Of a stretch of 64,000 nt of DNA, positions 26,035 through 35,021 are shown piece after piece. Under the pieces are notes generated by a model. The model was not told where the DNA came from, searched no databases, and saw only the letters and a program-made list of their open reading frames with translations. Each line of letters opens with the position of its first letter. Positions within the stretch are counted from its first letter, which is position 1. Position numbers and translations under genes: made by a program. The stretch is from Cognataquiflexum gelatinilyticum (GTDB lineage Bacteria; Bacteroidota; Bacteroidia; Cytophagales; Cyclobacteriaceae), in NCBI RefSeq assembly GCF_024813435.1, contig NZ_JANAEZ010000001.1, positions 558,001 to 622,000 of the forward strand, given 5' to 3'.

Positions 26035-28866
26035 CTAGTTTCCTGAAAGCTCATATTTTAAGGTTCTACCCTTTTCTACTGCTGGAAGCCCTTCAGTCAT
26101 CCAAAGCGGTGCCGGGGCTCCCTTTAAATAATAATCAAAGAATTGTGACAACCTGATAGAAAGGTCTTTTCTGTTTTTTCTCAATCTGAGGTTATGATCT
26201 TCGCCGTTGTATTGGAGTAGCCAAGCAGGCTTATTCAATCTTTTCAAAGCCATAAACATTTCTATACCTTGGTACCATGGAACTGATCCATCTTCATCAT
26301 TATGCATGATAAGAACAGGTGTATTTACCCTATCCATGGTAAACAGCGGAGAATTCTCAATATAATAGAGTGGCTTGTCCCATAGTGTCCCTCCTATTCT
26401 TGATTGGGTTTGCTCGTATTGAAACATCCTGCTCATTCCGGTACCCCACCTGATGCCACCATAAGCCGAAGTCATGTTCACAACAGGTGCTCCCGCGCCT
26501 GCGGCTTTGAACATATTGGTCCTGGTAATCAAATAGGCGACTTGGTAACCTCCCCAAGATTGGCCTTGAATGGCCATATTTGAGGCATCCACGAATCCCC
26601 TTGATACCAAAGCCTGAACGCCCGGAATGATGCAATTATAAGCGCTTGGTCCCGGCAATCCCAAGTCGTATTTAATATCAGGTACAAAAACCAGATAGTC
26701 ATTGCTTACAAAATAAGGAATGTTAATCGTAGACGCACTTGGTGCGGGTGCTCTATAGGAGTGCAATCCGTCAGAATTCCTTTCATAGAAATAAACCAAC
26801 ATGGGATACTTTTTATTCGGATCAAAATTTTCCGGTTTGAATAGGAGGCCTTGAAGCGGAACACCATCATTTGCGAGGTAATTGACCAATTCTACCGATC
26901 CCCACTTAACTTGGCTTTGTTGAGGGTTTGCATTCGAGACACGATTCAAAGAGGTCAAGTTCAAATCAGAAGCATAGATATCCGGATATTCCCTGAACGT
27001 AGATCTCCTGATGATAATATTGTCTGTTTCCTCTGCCTTGGTCAGACCTGAATACCTATGGTCAGAGAAAATGATCGATTGTGGAGAATTTGTTCCGTTG
27101 ATATCTCCTCTAAAAAAACCGTTCTTTTTGTTTATTTCATGAAAAGCAGATAGTATCAGAGGCTTTGTGGGATCAATGCTTTCTTCCTCATTGTCAACCT
27201 GTTCTCTTCTGAAAATAATCTTTTGCTTTTTTCCCTCACCTTTTGTCAAATTGATGGGGGTCGACTTGCCTGTTGGATCAATTTTCCAAATATCATATCT
27301 GTCATATACCAAAAAAGCCAAATCGCCTTTGACCCATCCCGCCGCACCATTGCTGGAAGGCAAAGACGGGGAATCATGGAGTTCATCATAAAAATTGCTT
27401 TCAATGGTTTGCGTCAGGTTACTGAAAGATTTTAATTTGATATCGTATGCCACCCAAGAACTGTCCCGCTCATCATACCAATAGGCATATTTACCCTCAG
27501 GAGAAAGCCTTGGATTTCCGGATACATCTTTTTTAATGAGACTTTTGGATCCTGTCGTCAAATCCACCAAATACAAATCACTTCCTATCTGGATGTCCCA
27601 ACTGTAATTTCTTCGGTATGGGTTATCGTCAAAACCGAGTGCAAATTGATTTTTAACTTTTTTATCAATAGCAAACTGAGAAACGGATTCATCCCCAACC
27701 GCTGTGATAGACTTGGATTTAATGTTGTAAATAGTGAGAAAAGATTTGTTCTGATCTCTGTCTTTATTCTTCAACTGCATTGGCTGAATCTCGTTGTCTT
27801 GCCATCCCCATATATCCAAACTGACTCTATCCTCATCCAAAATGGTAGTGTCATCTTCATATTCAAAAGCTAGGTAATCCGGTGCACTACCAAAAAACAA
27901 TCGGTTTTCATCACTTGAAAAGAACAATCGGCCATTTTTACTTACCATTCCATTGATCCCGGTCATTCCTTTTGATGCAATTTTCTGATTCTTTTCCTTG
28001 ACAATATCAAAAAGATAAAGGTCGTAATATGGCTTTTTGGATTTGGCGGAATCCTCAGTTGTCAAAAATGCCAAGTACTTGTTTTCGGGGGAAAAAACCG
28101 TAGAAACATATTCTGTTTTTCCTTCATCTATTAATTTAGAAACGCCGGTTTTTAATTCCAGCAAGAAAATCCCTGCATTTTTCAGGGTATCTTCTTGGGC
28201 TTTTGTATAGAATAGATAATCACCGTTTTCAGAGAAACCGTAAGATTTAATCCGGTCAAATTCATAAGGTTGACTTCCGTCAAGATCTTTTACCAATAAT
28301 TTTGTGCCATCAGTTTTCTTAGGCTTTTCGGGTTTTGGCCCATCTACTTTTGTGGTATCGCCTGTCTCTTTCTTTTCTGCTTTTTTTGGCAAATCCTTTT
28401 CAAAGTGGACAGCTACCCAATTTCCTTTCTTCGAAGGAATAGCGAATGATTTAACCCGAGCTAGTTTATCTAATTCCCCACTTGCCAGGTTCATAATAAA
28501 AACACTGTCCTTAGGCAATTCATCTGATTTTTTCTTCTTCAACTTGAGAAAACGTACCGTATCCGCTTGTGGGTTGATTTTGCCTATGGCAAATTGGCTA
28601 TTATTAGAAAAAACCCATTGGCTGCCTCTTGGAACTATGAATCTTTGATCCTGATTTTGGTGGGATACTATTTCCAGCCTACCATCACCATCTTGAGGAT
28701 TAACAGTATAACCTATCCATTTGCCGGATTTGGAGATCTTTTCAGAAGAAACTGATTCCCATCTATCATAATCCTGATGGTTAAGAGCTCTTTTTTCCTG
28801 AGCTAAAGCAAAAGCTGAGATGCAGCAAAGAAGTATGGTGAAGTGAAATTTGATAAGGTTTTTCAT
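26035..28866 (-). CDS. Secreted S9 family serine peptidase (prolyl oligopeptidase/DPP-like)
   Basis: A 943-residue peptidase. I start it at the ATG whose complement is 28864-28866, giving the signal MKNLIKFHFTILLCCISAFALAQ; the open frame extends 14 codons further but without merit. Residues about 50-650 form a beta-propeller with DPP-like blades; the C-terminal alpha/beta hydrolase has S770 in GQSWGGYQ, an Asp in HNDEDGSVPW and a His in NGEDHNLR. The family cleaves short peptides, often after proline. It is exported and likely helps peptide scavenging with the M14 peptidase encoded upstream on the same strand, though a terminator-like hairpin separates them. A lysine/threonine-rich insert lies near residues 170-195. 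Confidence 0.95.
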   Translation of the reverse strand: MKNLIKFHFTILLCCISAFALAQEKRALNHQDYDRWESVSSEKISKSGKWIGYTVNPQDGDGRLEIVSHQNQDQRFIVPRGSQWVFSNNSQFAIGKINPQADTVRFLKLKKKKSDELPKDSVFIMNLASGELDKLARVKSFAIPSKKGNWVAVHFEKDLPKKAEKKETGDTTKVDGPKPEKPKKTDGTKLLVKDLDGSQPYEFDRIKSYGFSENGDYLFYTKAQEDTLKNAGIFLLELKTGVSKLIDEGKTEYVSTVFSPENKYLAFLTTEDSAKSKKPYYDLYLFDIVKEKNQKIASKGMTGINGMVSKNGRLFFSSDENRLFFGSAPDYLAFEYEDDTTILDEDRVSLDIWGWQDNEIQPMQLKNKDRDQNKSFLTIYNIKSKSITAVGDESVSQFAIDKKVKNQFALGFDDNPYRRNYSWDIQIGSDLYLVDLTTGSKSLIKKDVSGNPRLSPEGKYAYWYDERDSSWVAYDIKLKSFSNLTQTIESNFYDELHDSPSLPSSNGAAGWVKGDLAFLVYDRYDIWKIDPTGKSTPINLTKGEGKKQKIIFRREQVDNEEESIDPTKPLILSAFHEINKKNGFFRGDINGTNSPQSIIFSDHRYSGLTKAEETDNIIIRRSTFREYPDIYASDLNLTSLNRVSNANPQQSQVKWGSVELVNYLANDGVPLQGLLFKPENFDPNKKYPMLVYFYERNSDGLHSYRAPAPSASTINIPYFVSNDYLVFVPDIKYDLGLPGPSAYNCIIPGVQALVSRGFVDASNMAIQGQSWGGYQVAYLITRTNMFKAAGAGAPVVNMTSAYGGIRWGTGMSRMFQYEQTQSRIGGTLWDKPLYYIENSPLFTMDRVNTPVLIMHNDEDGSVPWYQGIEMFMALKRLNKPAWLLQYNGEDHNLRLRKNRKDLSIRLSQFFDYYLKGAPAPLWMTEGLPAVEKGRTLKYELSGN

Positions 28867-28952
28867 TATAATCGAAATTTGATTTGATTCAAATAAAAGA
28901 AAGAACAAGAAAGGATTACTTAAGTTTTATTCCAATGGAATACTGATGTTAT

Positions 28953-29015
28953 AAAAAAAGCCACAAATCAGATAATGAAGCAGAGAAAAACTCCAATTCA
29001 CTCGTAATTTGTGGC
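28953..29015 (-). terminator. Long-loop terminator after the M14 peptidase gene
   Basis: On the minus strand GCCACAAAT (complement of 29007-29015) pairs with ATTTGTGGC (complement of 28960-28968) across a 38-base loop and is followed by seven T (complement of 28953-28959). The loop is unusually long for an intrinsic terminator. Confidence 0.55.
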
Positions 29016-29041
29016 AATTTAAACTCAAATTAAACTAACTG

Positions 29042-30964
29042 TTAGTTCCCTAAAGTAAATTCTCTTTCAAGGTATCCTCCTCTGGTTGACATCAGTTTCA
29101 ACTTTCCTTTTACAGGCTCTTTTTGGTTGACTTTTACTTTAAATACTGCTTCTTTAGTCTCTCCTGCCTCAGTATATCCTGAATAAATTGTTTTTTCATA
29201 TAGTTCAGGGGTCGTTATCTGAACTTTTGCATTTTCAAAACCCTTGGTAAGTTCTTTGTCAAACTCTAACATCAACCTATCTTCCTGTACGATTTTGACC
29301 CTTTTTGCCTGATCTAATGCCACAGGAAGTTTGCCTGAATTGGTCCAGGAAACTTTGATTTCATAGACATCTCCGGATTTTGAAATATTTACATTTTTGA
29401 TTTCAATCTGAGGAAGGTCCATCGCCATCGCAAGATTGAAAAGAGATTGCTTTTTGATCCAACTTTCAAGTTGCCAAGGGGGTCCGTTTTGGCTGAAAAA
29501 CTTAGGATGAGATCCCCCTATTTCAACTTCGCCTAGCTGAGGATGGTTGAACTTTTCCCAATTCTTGAAACCTTTGGAGCCGTTTTCTTCATCATCCCAT
29601 CTCATCCCGTCATAGTCATCCCGCTGTCCATCACCGTCATAATCTTTCATGGCCCCGTTATTCCACAACTCATCACCATACCAAACAGCACCATAGTAGA
29701 AGTAACCAAAGTCAGGTCCATGGCCAAACAAAGGAGTTGGCTTCAAAGGATCTCCTGTGAGTCGGTTTGTACCGCCACGAGTGCTATATGTTTCGTATAC
29801 ATCACCTGCCCAAGGATACCCTGTTATGGTCATTCCAAGGCTGTCATAATATTCATAAATCAACCTGTCCTTGAGGAACATAGACTCTGCACTTGAAGAT
29901 GTGGAAGGCGGTCTAAGGTGCATAGGAACCCTCGTATCCAAGGAATTGACCACAGAAATGTTTGGATGAGAAAGCAACCAAAGTACTGTTGAGCGGGTCT
30001 CTATTTCGCTTAATGGATATTCACCTGCCCCAAACTGTGTATATCCCCTACCCGTCTCATCACCGCCTGTGTCAGGTCTCCAATTTTCAGGATAATTTCT
30101 GTGCAAGTCCAATCCACCAATACCATCTTCATTATATTTACCATCTCCGTCATTGTCGATTCCTTCGCTATACATCAGGTATTCACCCTTGCCTTCAAAA
30201 ACCCTTTTCATTAGGCGCCCTTTTGGATCCCTTGGGTCAATGATTAAGTTTGCCTGTTCCTTTTCCTTCTCAGTTACAGCTTTTTTTCTCATCATATGGA
30301 TAATACCGTCACCGTTTAGATCTTCTTCAGGATCTTCATCCAGCAGACCATCGCGATCTGTGTCATGAGGACGAACAGTACTTCTGTTTCTCTGCTCAGA
30401 AAAGAGATACATATTGGTCCCGTCAGGGTTATTTTGAGGCCTTACATAAACAGTTTTTGTATCTATGAGCTTCGTGACTTCCGGGTCTTTTCCATAATTC
30501 TCAAGAAGATACTGTGTCAACCAAAAAACCGATTCACTAGCGGTCACTTCCCCACCATGCCTTCCTCCTTCAAAGTATGCCGCTGGTTTGTCGGTGTGCT
30601 TTCCTGTTTTTTTGTTAGTAATGGTCATTTGAAGAATTGGCCGTCCTTCGTAGGATTTAGCCACGTCGTAGAGTTCTGTAATTTCAGGATATTTTTCAGA
30701 CCATAATTTGTACCAATGATACATTACATCCGGAGTGTGATAGATATCGAAAGTAAGTTTTTCGCCCGGGGTATATTGTACCTCCGGAAACTCATATTTC
30801 TTAAAAAAAGACTGTCCATGTCTTTCTCCGGAAATTGTATAGAATTTTGACTTTTTATCCTGTTCAGGCCATTTTTTTTCAGGGGACAGAGATACTTCCT
30901 GTGCCATCAAAAAGCCTGTCAAAACAAGCATCCCAAAAGCAAGCATGAATATGTTCTTTTTCAT
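29042..30964 (-). CDS. Secreted M14-family zinc carboxypeptidase-like protein
   Basis: A 640-residue protein with a signal peptide (1-21, ending FLMAQ). The M14 zinc motif is seen as H136 and E139 in EGGRHGGEVTASE, and the substrate-binding region as LDLHRNYPENW. Three acidic loops rich in D-x-D-G-D (about residues 206-228, 280-294 and 448-460) resemble calcium-binding loops. The position where the third zinc ligand is expected (N-x-H-x-x-G-G-M-x-L-R in relatives) reads VNSLDTRVPMHLRPP, with Leu instead of His, so the metal site may be altered or use another His. The C-terminal 110 residues look like a beta-sandwich. It lies upstream of the S9 peptidase on the same strand. Confidence 0.9.
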   Translation of the reverse strand: MKKNIFMLAFGMLVLTGFLMAQEVSLSPEKKWPEQDKKSKFYTISGERHGQSFFKKYEFPEVQYTPGEKLTFDIYHTPDVMYHWYKLWSEKYPEITELYDVAKSYEGRPILQMTITNKKTGKHTDKPAAYFEGGRHGGEVTASESVFWLTQYLLENYGKDPEVTKLIDTKTVYVRPQNNPDGTNMYLFSEQRNRSTVRPHDTDRDGLLDEDPEEDLNGDGIIHMMRKKAVTEKEKEQANLIIDPRDPKGRLMKRVFEGKGEYLMYSEGIDNDGDGKYNEDGIGGLDLHRNYPENWRPDTGGDETGRGYTQFGAGEYPLSEIETRSTVLWLLSHPNISVVNSLDTRVPMHLRPPSTSSSAESMFLKDRLIYEYYDSLGMTITGYPWAGDVYETYSTRGGTNRLTGDPLKPTPLFGHGPDFGYFYYGAVWYGDELWNNGAMKDYDGDGQRDDYDGMRWDDEENGSKGFKNWEKFNHPQLGEVEIGGSHPKFFSQNGPPWQLESWIKKQSLFNLAMAMDLPQIEIKNVNISKSGDVYEIKVSWTNSGKLPVALDQAKRVKIVQEDRLMLEFDKELTKGFENAKVQITTPELYEKTIYSGYTEAGETKEAVFKVKVNQKEPVKGKLKLMSTRGGYLEREFTLGN

Positions 30965-31035
30965 TTCTAATTAAGTTGATGATCAGGTTAAAATTAGGAT
31001 ATGAAGCACCCCATTCCTAACCGCTCAAAAAAAAT

Positions 31036-31057
31036 CCCCGTCAAATAATTGACGGGG
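31036..31057 (-). terminator. Intrinsic terminator after the TonB-C-like gene
   Basis: Perfect nine-pair stem CCCCGTCAA (31036-31044), loop ATAA, TTGACGGGG (31049-31057); a run of T follows on the minus strand. It also has flanking A/T suitable for the other direction. Confidence 0.88.
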
Positions 31058-31090
31058 AAAAATTAACCGAAGAGTTAATCTGAACAAATA

Positions 31091-31624
31091 TCAATAACCC
31101 ATGACAAGCTCAAATTCCATAGATTCATATGAATTGAATCCGGGAACAGGTATGGCATCAGGCATTTTTCTTACAACGTGGGCAACCCTTTCTCTCAACC
31201 CTTTATCAACTGACTCATTGAGGATTTTGTAGGCAATAACTTTTCCAAATTCATTGATGGTAATCACAACTCTCAGTTCATCAATCGCAGATGAACTCTT
31301 TTTTGTCCTAAAAATAAATGGAGCATAACCATCGAGCATTGAAAATGTCTCTTCGGACCAAAACCAAGGGGCATAGTCAGAACCGAATCCTTCAACAGGA
31401 TCAAGGACATCTATAATCAAATCACTAGACAATCCTGAATTTTGATTTTCTCCGGAAACCCCAACAAAAGGTTTTAAAGTGACAAGAGCCTTTTCATTTT
31501 CTTTTGCAAGGCTTTTTATTTCTTTATCATTTTCTTTTTCAGAAAAAAGAGATTCGGCTTGAACCTGTGATCCAACTAGTGAAACACTTACGAATAATGC
31601 GAGGATGAAAGAAAGTCTGTACAT
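31091..31624 (-). CDS. Small secreted protein with TonB C-terminal-like domain
   Basis: A 177-residue protein with a signal peptide (1-23, ending SQVQAE). The C-terminal third, with LRVVITINEFGKVIAYKILNE, a helix KGLRERVAHVVRKMPDAIPV and a last strand MEFELVMGY, follows the beta-alpha-beta pattern of TonB C-terminal or energy-transducer domains. There is no transmembrane anchor beyond the signal and no ExbB/ExbD nearby, so it is probably a periplasmic or outer protein that borrows the fold. Function unknown. It stands alone between terminators. Confidence 0.75.
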   Translation of the reverse strand: MYRLSFILALFVSVSLVGSQVQAESLFSEKENDKEIKSLAKENEKALVTLKPFVGVSGENQNSGLSSDLIIDVLDPVEGFGSDYAPWFWSEETFSMLDGYAPFIFRTKKSSSAIDELRVVITINEFGKVIAYKILNESVDKGLRERVAHVVRKMPDAIPVPGFNSYESMEFELVMGY

Positions 31625-31997
31625 ATGCGAGATATTTTTTTCAAATATACAGATAAATATTTTTTATATGCAAATTTTTGCATTTTAAATTTTTCTAAGG
31701 GCACAAAAAAGTCTTGCCATCAGCAAGACCCTTTTCAGAATATAAACCCAAATATAACTTTAGAGATTAAAAGTTTCGATGTGAAGATTGTCCGAAATAA
31801 AGTAAAAATTATATTTTCAAACATTTATTTGATCAAAGGATATAATAACCAAATATTATATAACTTGTAATCGAACGCACCAAAGTAACTTCATTTTACC
31901 GAATTTTACAAATTGAAAAATTTATTTTGCAATTTTTTAACTATTTCATAATTTGTGACCACATATATTAACATAGCCTCAAATTAACCCGAAAAAA
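31625..31997. other. Intergenic region with a leftward hairpin terminator and no clear gene
   Basis: This 373-base AT-rich gap separates divergent genes. It contains a minus-strand terminator-like hairpin at 31705-31729 and, just before it on the minus strand, a 29-codon hydrophobic frame (31735-31824). A rightward 81-codon frame (31625-31870) has no family resemblance and crosses the hairpin, so I leave it out. The Lrp gene promoter should lie near its right end but no clear TAnnTTTG is seen. Confidence 0.5.
31705..31729 (-). terminator. Orphan terminator-like hairpin on the minus strand
   Basis: GTCTTGC (31711-31717) and GCAAGAC (31723-31729) flank the loop CATCA; on the minus strand the stem is followed by six T (complement of 31705-31710). 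No annotated leftward gene ends here, so it may end a small RNA, a tiny ORF (31735-31824) or antisense transcripts from the Lrp region. Confidence 0.5.
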
Positions 31998-32465
31998 ATG
32001 GACAAAATTTTAGATATTGACAATGTTGACCTTAAGATTATTTCATTGTTGAATGATGATGCCAAAACCCCATATACAGAAATAGCCAAAAAAGTTTACG
32101 TTTCTTCGGGAACAGTGCATGTGAGAATGAGAAAACTTGAGGACATGGGAATCGTGAAAAGCGCCACACTCAATATTGATTTTTCAAAACTTGGATATGA
32201 TATTTCTGCCTTTTTGGGAATTTACTTGGAGAAAAGTTCTCTATATGATACTGTCATAGGAAGGCTCAAAGAAATTTCGGAAGTAATCAATGCCTATTAC
32301 ACTACGGGCAACTATAGTATTTTTGCAAAAATTATCTGCAAAGACACGAATCACTTAAGAACCGTATTGGACAAAATCCAAAAAGTCGATGGGATAGACA
32401 GAACAGAAACCTTGATTGTCTTGGAAGAAAGTATCAATAGGCCCATTCAGTTTTTTGAAAAATAA
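31998..32465 (+). CDS. Lrp/AsnC-family transcriptional regulator
   Basis: A 155-residue regulator of standard length. An N-terminal helix-turn-helix (VDLKIISLLNDDAKTPYTEI then VYVSSGTVHVRMRKLEDMGI) is followed by the RAM ligand-binding domain (about 70-150), with AYYTTGNYSIFAKIICKD at its core. The family forms octamers and responds to amino acids or related small molecules. The protein closely follows the Bacteroidota type common next to housekeeping genes. It is separated from the SUF operon by 285 bases with a plausible promoter, so control of SUF genes is possible but unproven. Confidence 0.94.
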   Translation: MDKILDIDNVDLKIISLLNDDAKTPYTEIAKKVYVSSGTVHVRMRKLEDMGIVKSATLNIDFSKLGYDISAFLGIYLEKSSLYDTVIGRLKEISEVINAYYTTGNYSIFAKIICKDTNHLRTVLDKIQKVDGIDRTETLIVLEESINRPIQFFEK

Positions 32466-32750
32466 TTGCTAAAACACCCAAAAAAATGATATTCCTCATA
32501 TAAATTCATTATTTAGATTAAATCCATTTTAATAAAAATTATAACTTAAACAAGATATACTTTGCTTTTTATCATATAGCTGAGAAGGTAAATCTCAGCT
32601 ATATTCATTTTTAAATAGTTGAATTTCTGAGAAATAAGCTCACTATTCAGCTTGAATGATCAATTTTTCCTATTGATTTGAACATTATATTTTGGTTTAA
32701 TGTTGTATCTTCGCCTCACAAACTATAATTAGTCTAAATTACTCAAACAA

Positions 32751-34196
32751 ATGAGCAAGGACAATAAGATATTAGAAGAATTAACCTCCAAAGACTACGA
32801 ACACGGCTGGTCGGTCAATCTAGAAGCGGATGAAGCTCCAATTGGTTTAAATGAAGATATCATTCGTTGGATTTCTGCAAAAAAGGAAGAACCGGAATGG
32901 CTTCTCGAATGGAGGTTAAAAGCTTTTAATAATTGGTTGACAATGACCGAACCGGTATGGGCCAATGTGCATTATCCCAAAATCGATCTTCAGGGACTCA
33001 GATATTATTCTGCACCTAAAAAAAGTAACAAGCCAAAAAGCTTGGATGAAATTGATCCTGAACTGCTTCAAATCTATGAAAGGCTCGGAATCAATCTCAA
33101 CGAACAAAAAAGACTTCAGGGAATTGCTGTAGATGCGGTATTGGATTCGGTTTCGGTGGGAACGACTTTTAAAGAAACTCTATCCAAATTGGGAATTATT
33201 TTTTGTTCATTCAGCGAAGCTGTCCATGAACACCCCGAACTGGTCAAAAAATATTTGGGATCAGTAGTCCCAATGACAGATAATTATTATGCAGCCCTTA
33301 ATTCTGCTGTTTTTTCTGATGGATCTTTTTGCTACATCCCTTCAGGTGTAAGATGCCCCATGGAACTTTCCACATATTTTAGAATCAATGCTGCCAACAC
33401 CGGACAGTTTGAAAGAACGCTGATAGTGGCAGACGAAGGTTCTTATGTTTCCTATCTAGAGGGATGCACAGCACCACAAAGAGATGAAAATCAACTCCAC
33501 GCAGCAGTGGTTGAAATATATGCTGCCAAAAATGCAGAAGTGAAATATTCCACAGTCCAAAACTGGTATCCAGGCGACAAATCAGGAAAAGGCGGTATCT
33601 ACAATTTTGTAACCAAAAGAGGAATCTGCGCAGGCGACCATTCTAAGATATCATGGACGCAAGTCGAGACCGGTTCCGCAGTGACATGGAAATATCCTTC
33701 CTGCATCTTAAAAGGCGACTACTCGATCGGTGAATTCTATTCCGTAGCTGTCACCAACAATTACCAACAGGCTGATACGGGTACAAAAATGATCCATATC
33801 GGAAAGAATACAAGATCAAGGATCGTTTCCAAAGGCATCTCAGCAGGTAAATCACAAAATTCTTACAGAGGTCAGGTTCAGGTAATGAAAAGGGCATCCA
33901 ATGCTAGGAATTTCTCCCAATGTGATTCATTATTAATGGGTGACCGTTGCGGGGCGCATACATTCCCATACATAGATATTCAAAATCCGACAGCTAAGGT
34001 TGAGCACGAAGCTACTACATCCAAAATCGGAGAAGATCAATTATTCTATTGCAACCAAAGAGGAATTAGTACCGAAGACGCAGTAGCCCTAATTGTAAAT
34101 GGTTATGCAAAAGAAGTGCTAAACCAACTTCCAATGGAATTTGCAGTAGAGGCACAAAAGCTACTTGCATTAACTTTAGAAGGAAGCGTCGGATAA
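32751..34196 (+). CDS. sufB: Fe-S cluster assembly protein SufB
   Basis: A 481-residue SufB, the usual length. The start KDYEHGWSVNLEADEAPIG, the core SFCYIPSGVRCPMELSTYFR and the C-terminal CNQRGISTEDAVALIVNGYA are hallmark stretches, and CDSLLMGDRCGAHTFPYID contains Cys residues that help hold the nascent cluster. SufB is the scaffold of the SufBC2D complex in the cytoplasm. It leads a seven-gene operon in the order B, C, D, S, E, DUF59, bacilliredoxin. A -7-like TATCTTCG at 32706-32713 is the probable promoter, without a TTG at the ideal distance. Confidence 0.98.
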   Translation: MSKDNKILEELTSKDYEHGWSVNLEADEAPIGLNEDIIRWISAKKEEPEWLLEWRLKAFNNWLTMTEPVWANVHYPKIDLQGLRYYSAPKKSNKPKSLDEIDPELLQIYERLGINLNEQKRLQGIAVDAVLDSVSVGTTFKETLSKLGIIFCSFSEAVHEHPELVKKYLGSVVPMTDNYYAALNSAVFSDGSFCYIPSGVRCPMELSTYFRINAANTGQFERTLIVADEGSYVSYLEGCTAPQRDENQLHAAVVEIYAAKNAEVKYSTVQNWYPGDKSGKGGIYNFVTKRGICAGDHSKISWTQVETGSAVTWKYPSCILKGDYSIGEFYSVAVTNNYQQADTGTKMIHIGKNTRSRIVSKGISAGKSQNSYRGQVQVMKRASNARNFSQCDSLLMGDRCGAHTFPYIDIQNPTAKVEHEATTSKIGEDQLFYCNQRGISTEDAVALIVNGYAKEVLNQLPMEFAVEAQKLLALTLEGSVG

Positions 34197-34227
34197 AAGA
34201 TTTCAAATTTCAAACTTCAAATCACCA

Positions 34228-34989
34228 ATGTTAACAATCAAGAATTTGCATGCCTCTATTGAAGGCACTCCTATATTAAGAGGTATAAACCTGGAAGTAA
34301 AAGCAGGTGAAGTTCATGCCATCATGGGTCCAAATGGTTCAGGAAAATCAACCTTGGCTTCTGTTTTGGCAGGAAGAGAAGAATATGAAGTAACCGAAGG
34401 TGAGGTTATATTTCAAGGTAAAGATCTCTTGGAATTGGCTCCCGAAGACAGGGCAAGGGAAGGTGTATTTTTGGCATTCCAATATCCTGTTGAAATCCCC
34501 GGCGTGAGTACAACCAATTTTTTGAGAACTGCAGTAAACCAAGTCCGTGAATATAGAGGTTTGCCTGCTTTAGATGCAGTCAAGTTTCTTTCTGTAATGA
34601 AAGAAAAAATGAAATTGGTAGAAATAGATCAAAAACTATTGAGCCGTTCTTTGAACGAAGGTTTTTCCGGAGGCGAAAAAAAGAGGAATGAAATATTTCA
34701 AATGGCCATGTTGGAGCCGACACTTTCTATATTAGATGAGACTGATTCCGGACTCGATATTGATGCATTGAGAATTGTTTCTAACGGTGTAAATAAATTA
34801 AAATCAGATAAGACCGCTACTATAGTTGTAACTCATTACCAAAGGTTGTTAGATTACATTGTACCTGATTTTGTCCATGTTCTTTACAATGGTAGGATTG
34901 TAAAATCAGGAACCAAGGAACTGGCGATGGAATTAGAAGAAAAAGGGTATGATTGGATCAAAGAGGAAGTGAATGCCGCTTCTGTTTAA
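34228..34989 (+). CDS. sufC: Fe-S cluster assembly ATPase SufC
   Basis: A 253-residue ABC-type ATPase. Walker A is GPNGSGKST (about 36-44), the signature reads SGGEKKRNEIFQ as usual for SufC, Walker B is LSILDETDSGLD, and the H-loop His lies in VVTHYQR. SufC powers conformational change of the SufBC2D scaffold and is cytosolic. The 31-base gap from sufB contains a simple repeat TTTCAAATTTCAAACTTCAAAT but no terminator. Confidence 0.98.
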   Translation: MLTIKNLHASIEGTPILRGINLEVKAGEVHAIMGPNGSGKSTLASVLAGREEYEVTEGEVIFQGKDLLELAPEDRAREGVFLAFQYPVEIPGVSTTNFLRTAVNQVREYRGLPALDAVKFLSVMKEKMKLVEIDQKLLSRSLNEGFSGGEKKRNEIFQMAMLEPTLSILDETDSGLDIDALRIVSNGVNKLKSDKTATIVVTHYQRLLDYIVPDFVHVLYNGRIVKSGTKELAMELEEKGYDWIKEEVNAASV

Positions 34990-35021
34990 ATCCATTTTTT
35001 TACCAAAATCTTTTAAAATCA

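Noticed and set aside
29042..30964. Possible frameshift in the M14 gene because of unusual Asp-rich loops
   Set aside because: The frame is intact across all family motifs; the loops look like calcium sites, not errors.
31625..31870. Rightward 81-codon frame in the intergenic region
   Set aside because: Crosses a terminator-like hairpin, starts one base after another gene's start on the other strand, no family.
34197..34227. Simple repeat TTTCAAATTTCAAACTTCAAAT between sufB and sufC
   Set aside because: Short low-complexity spacer inside an operon; no sign of an element.
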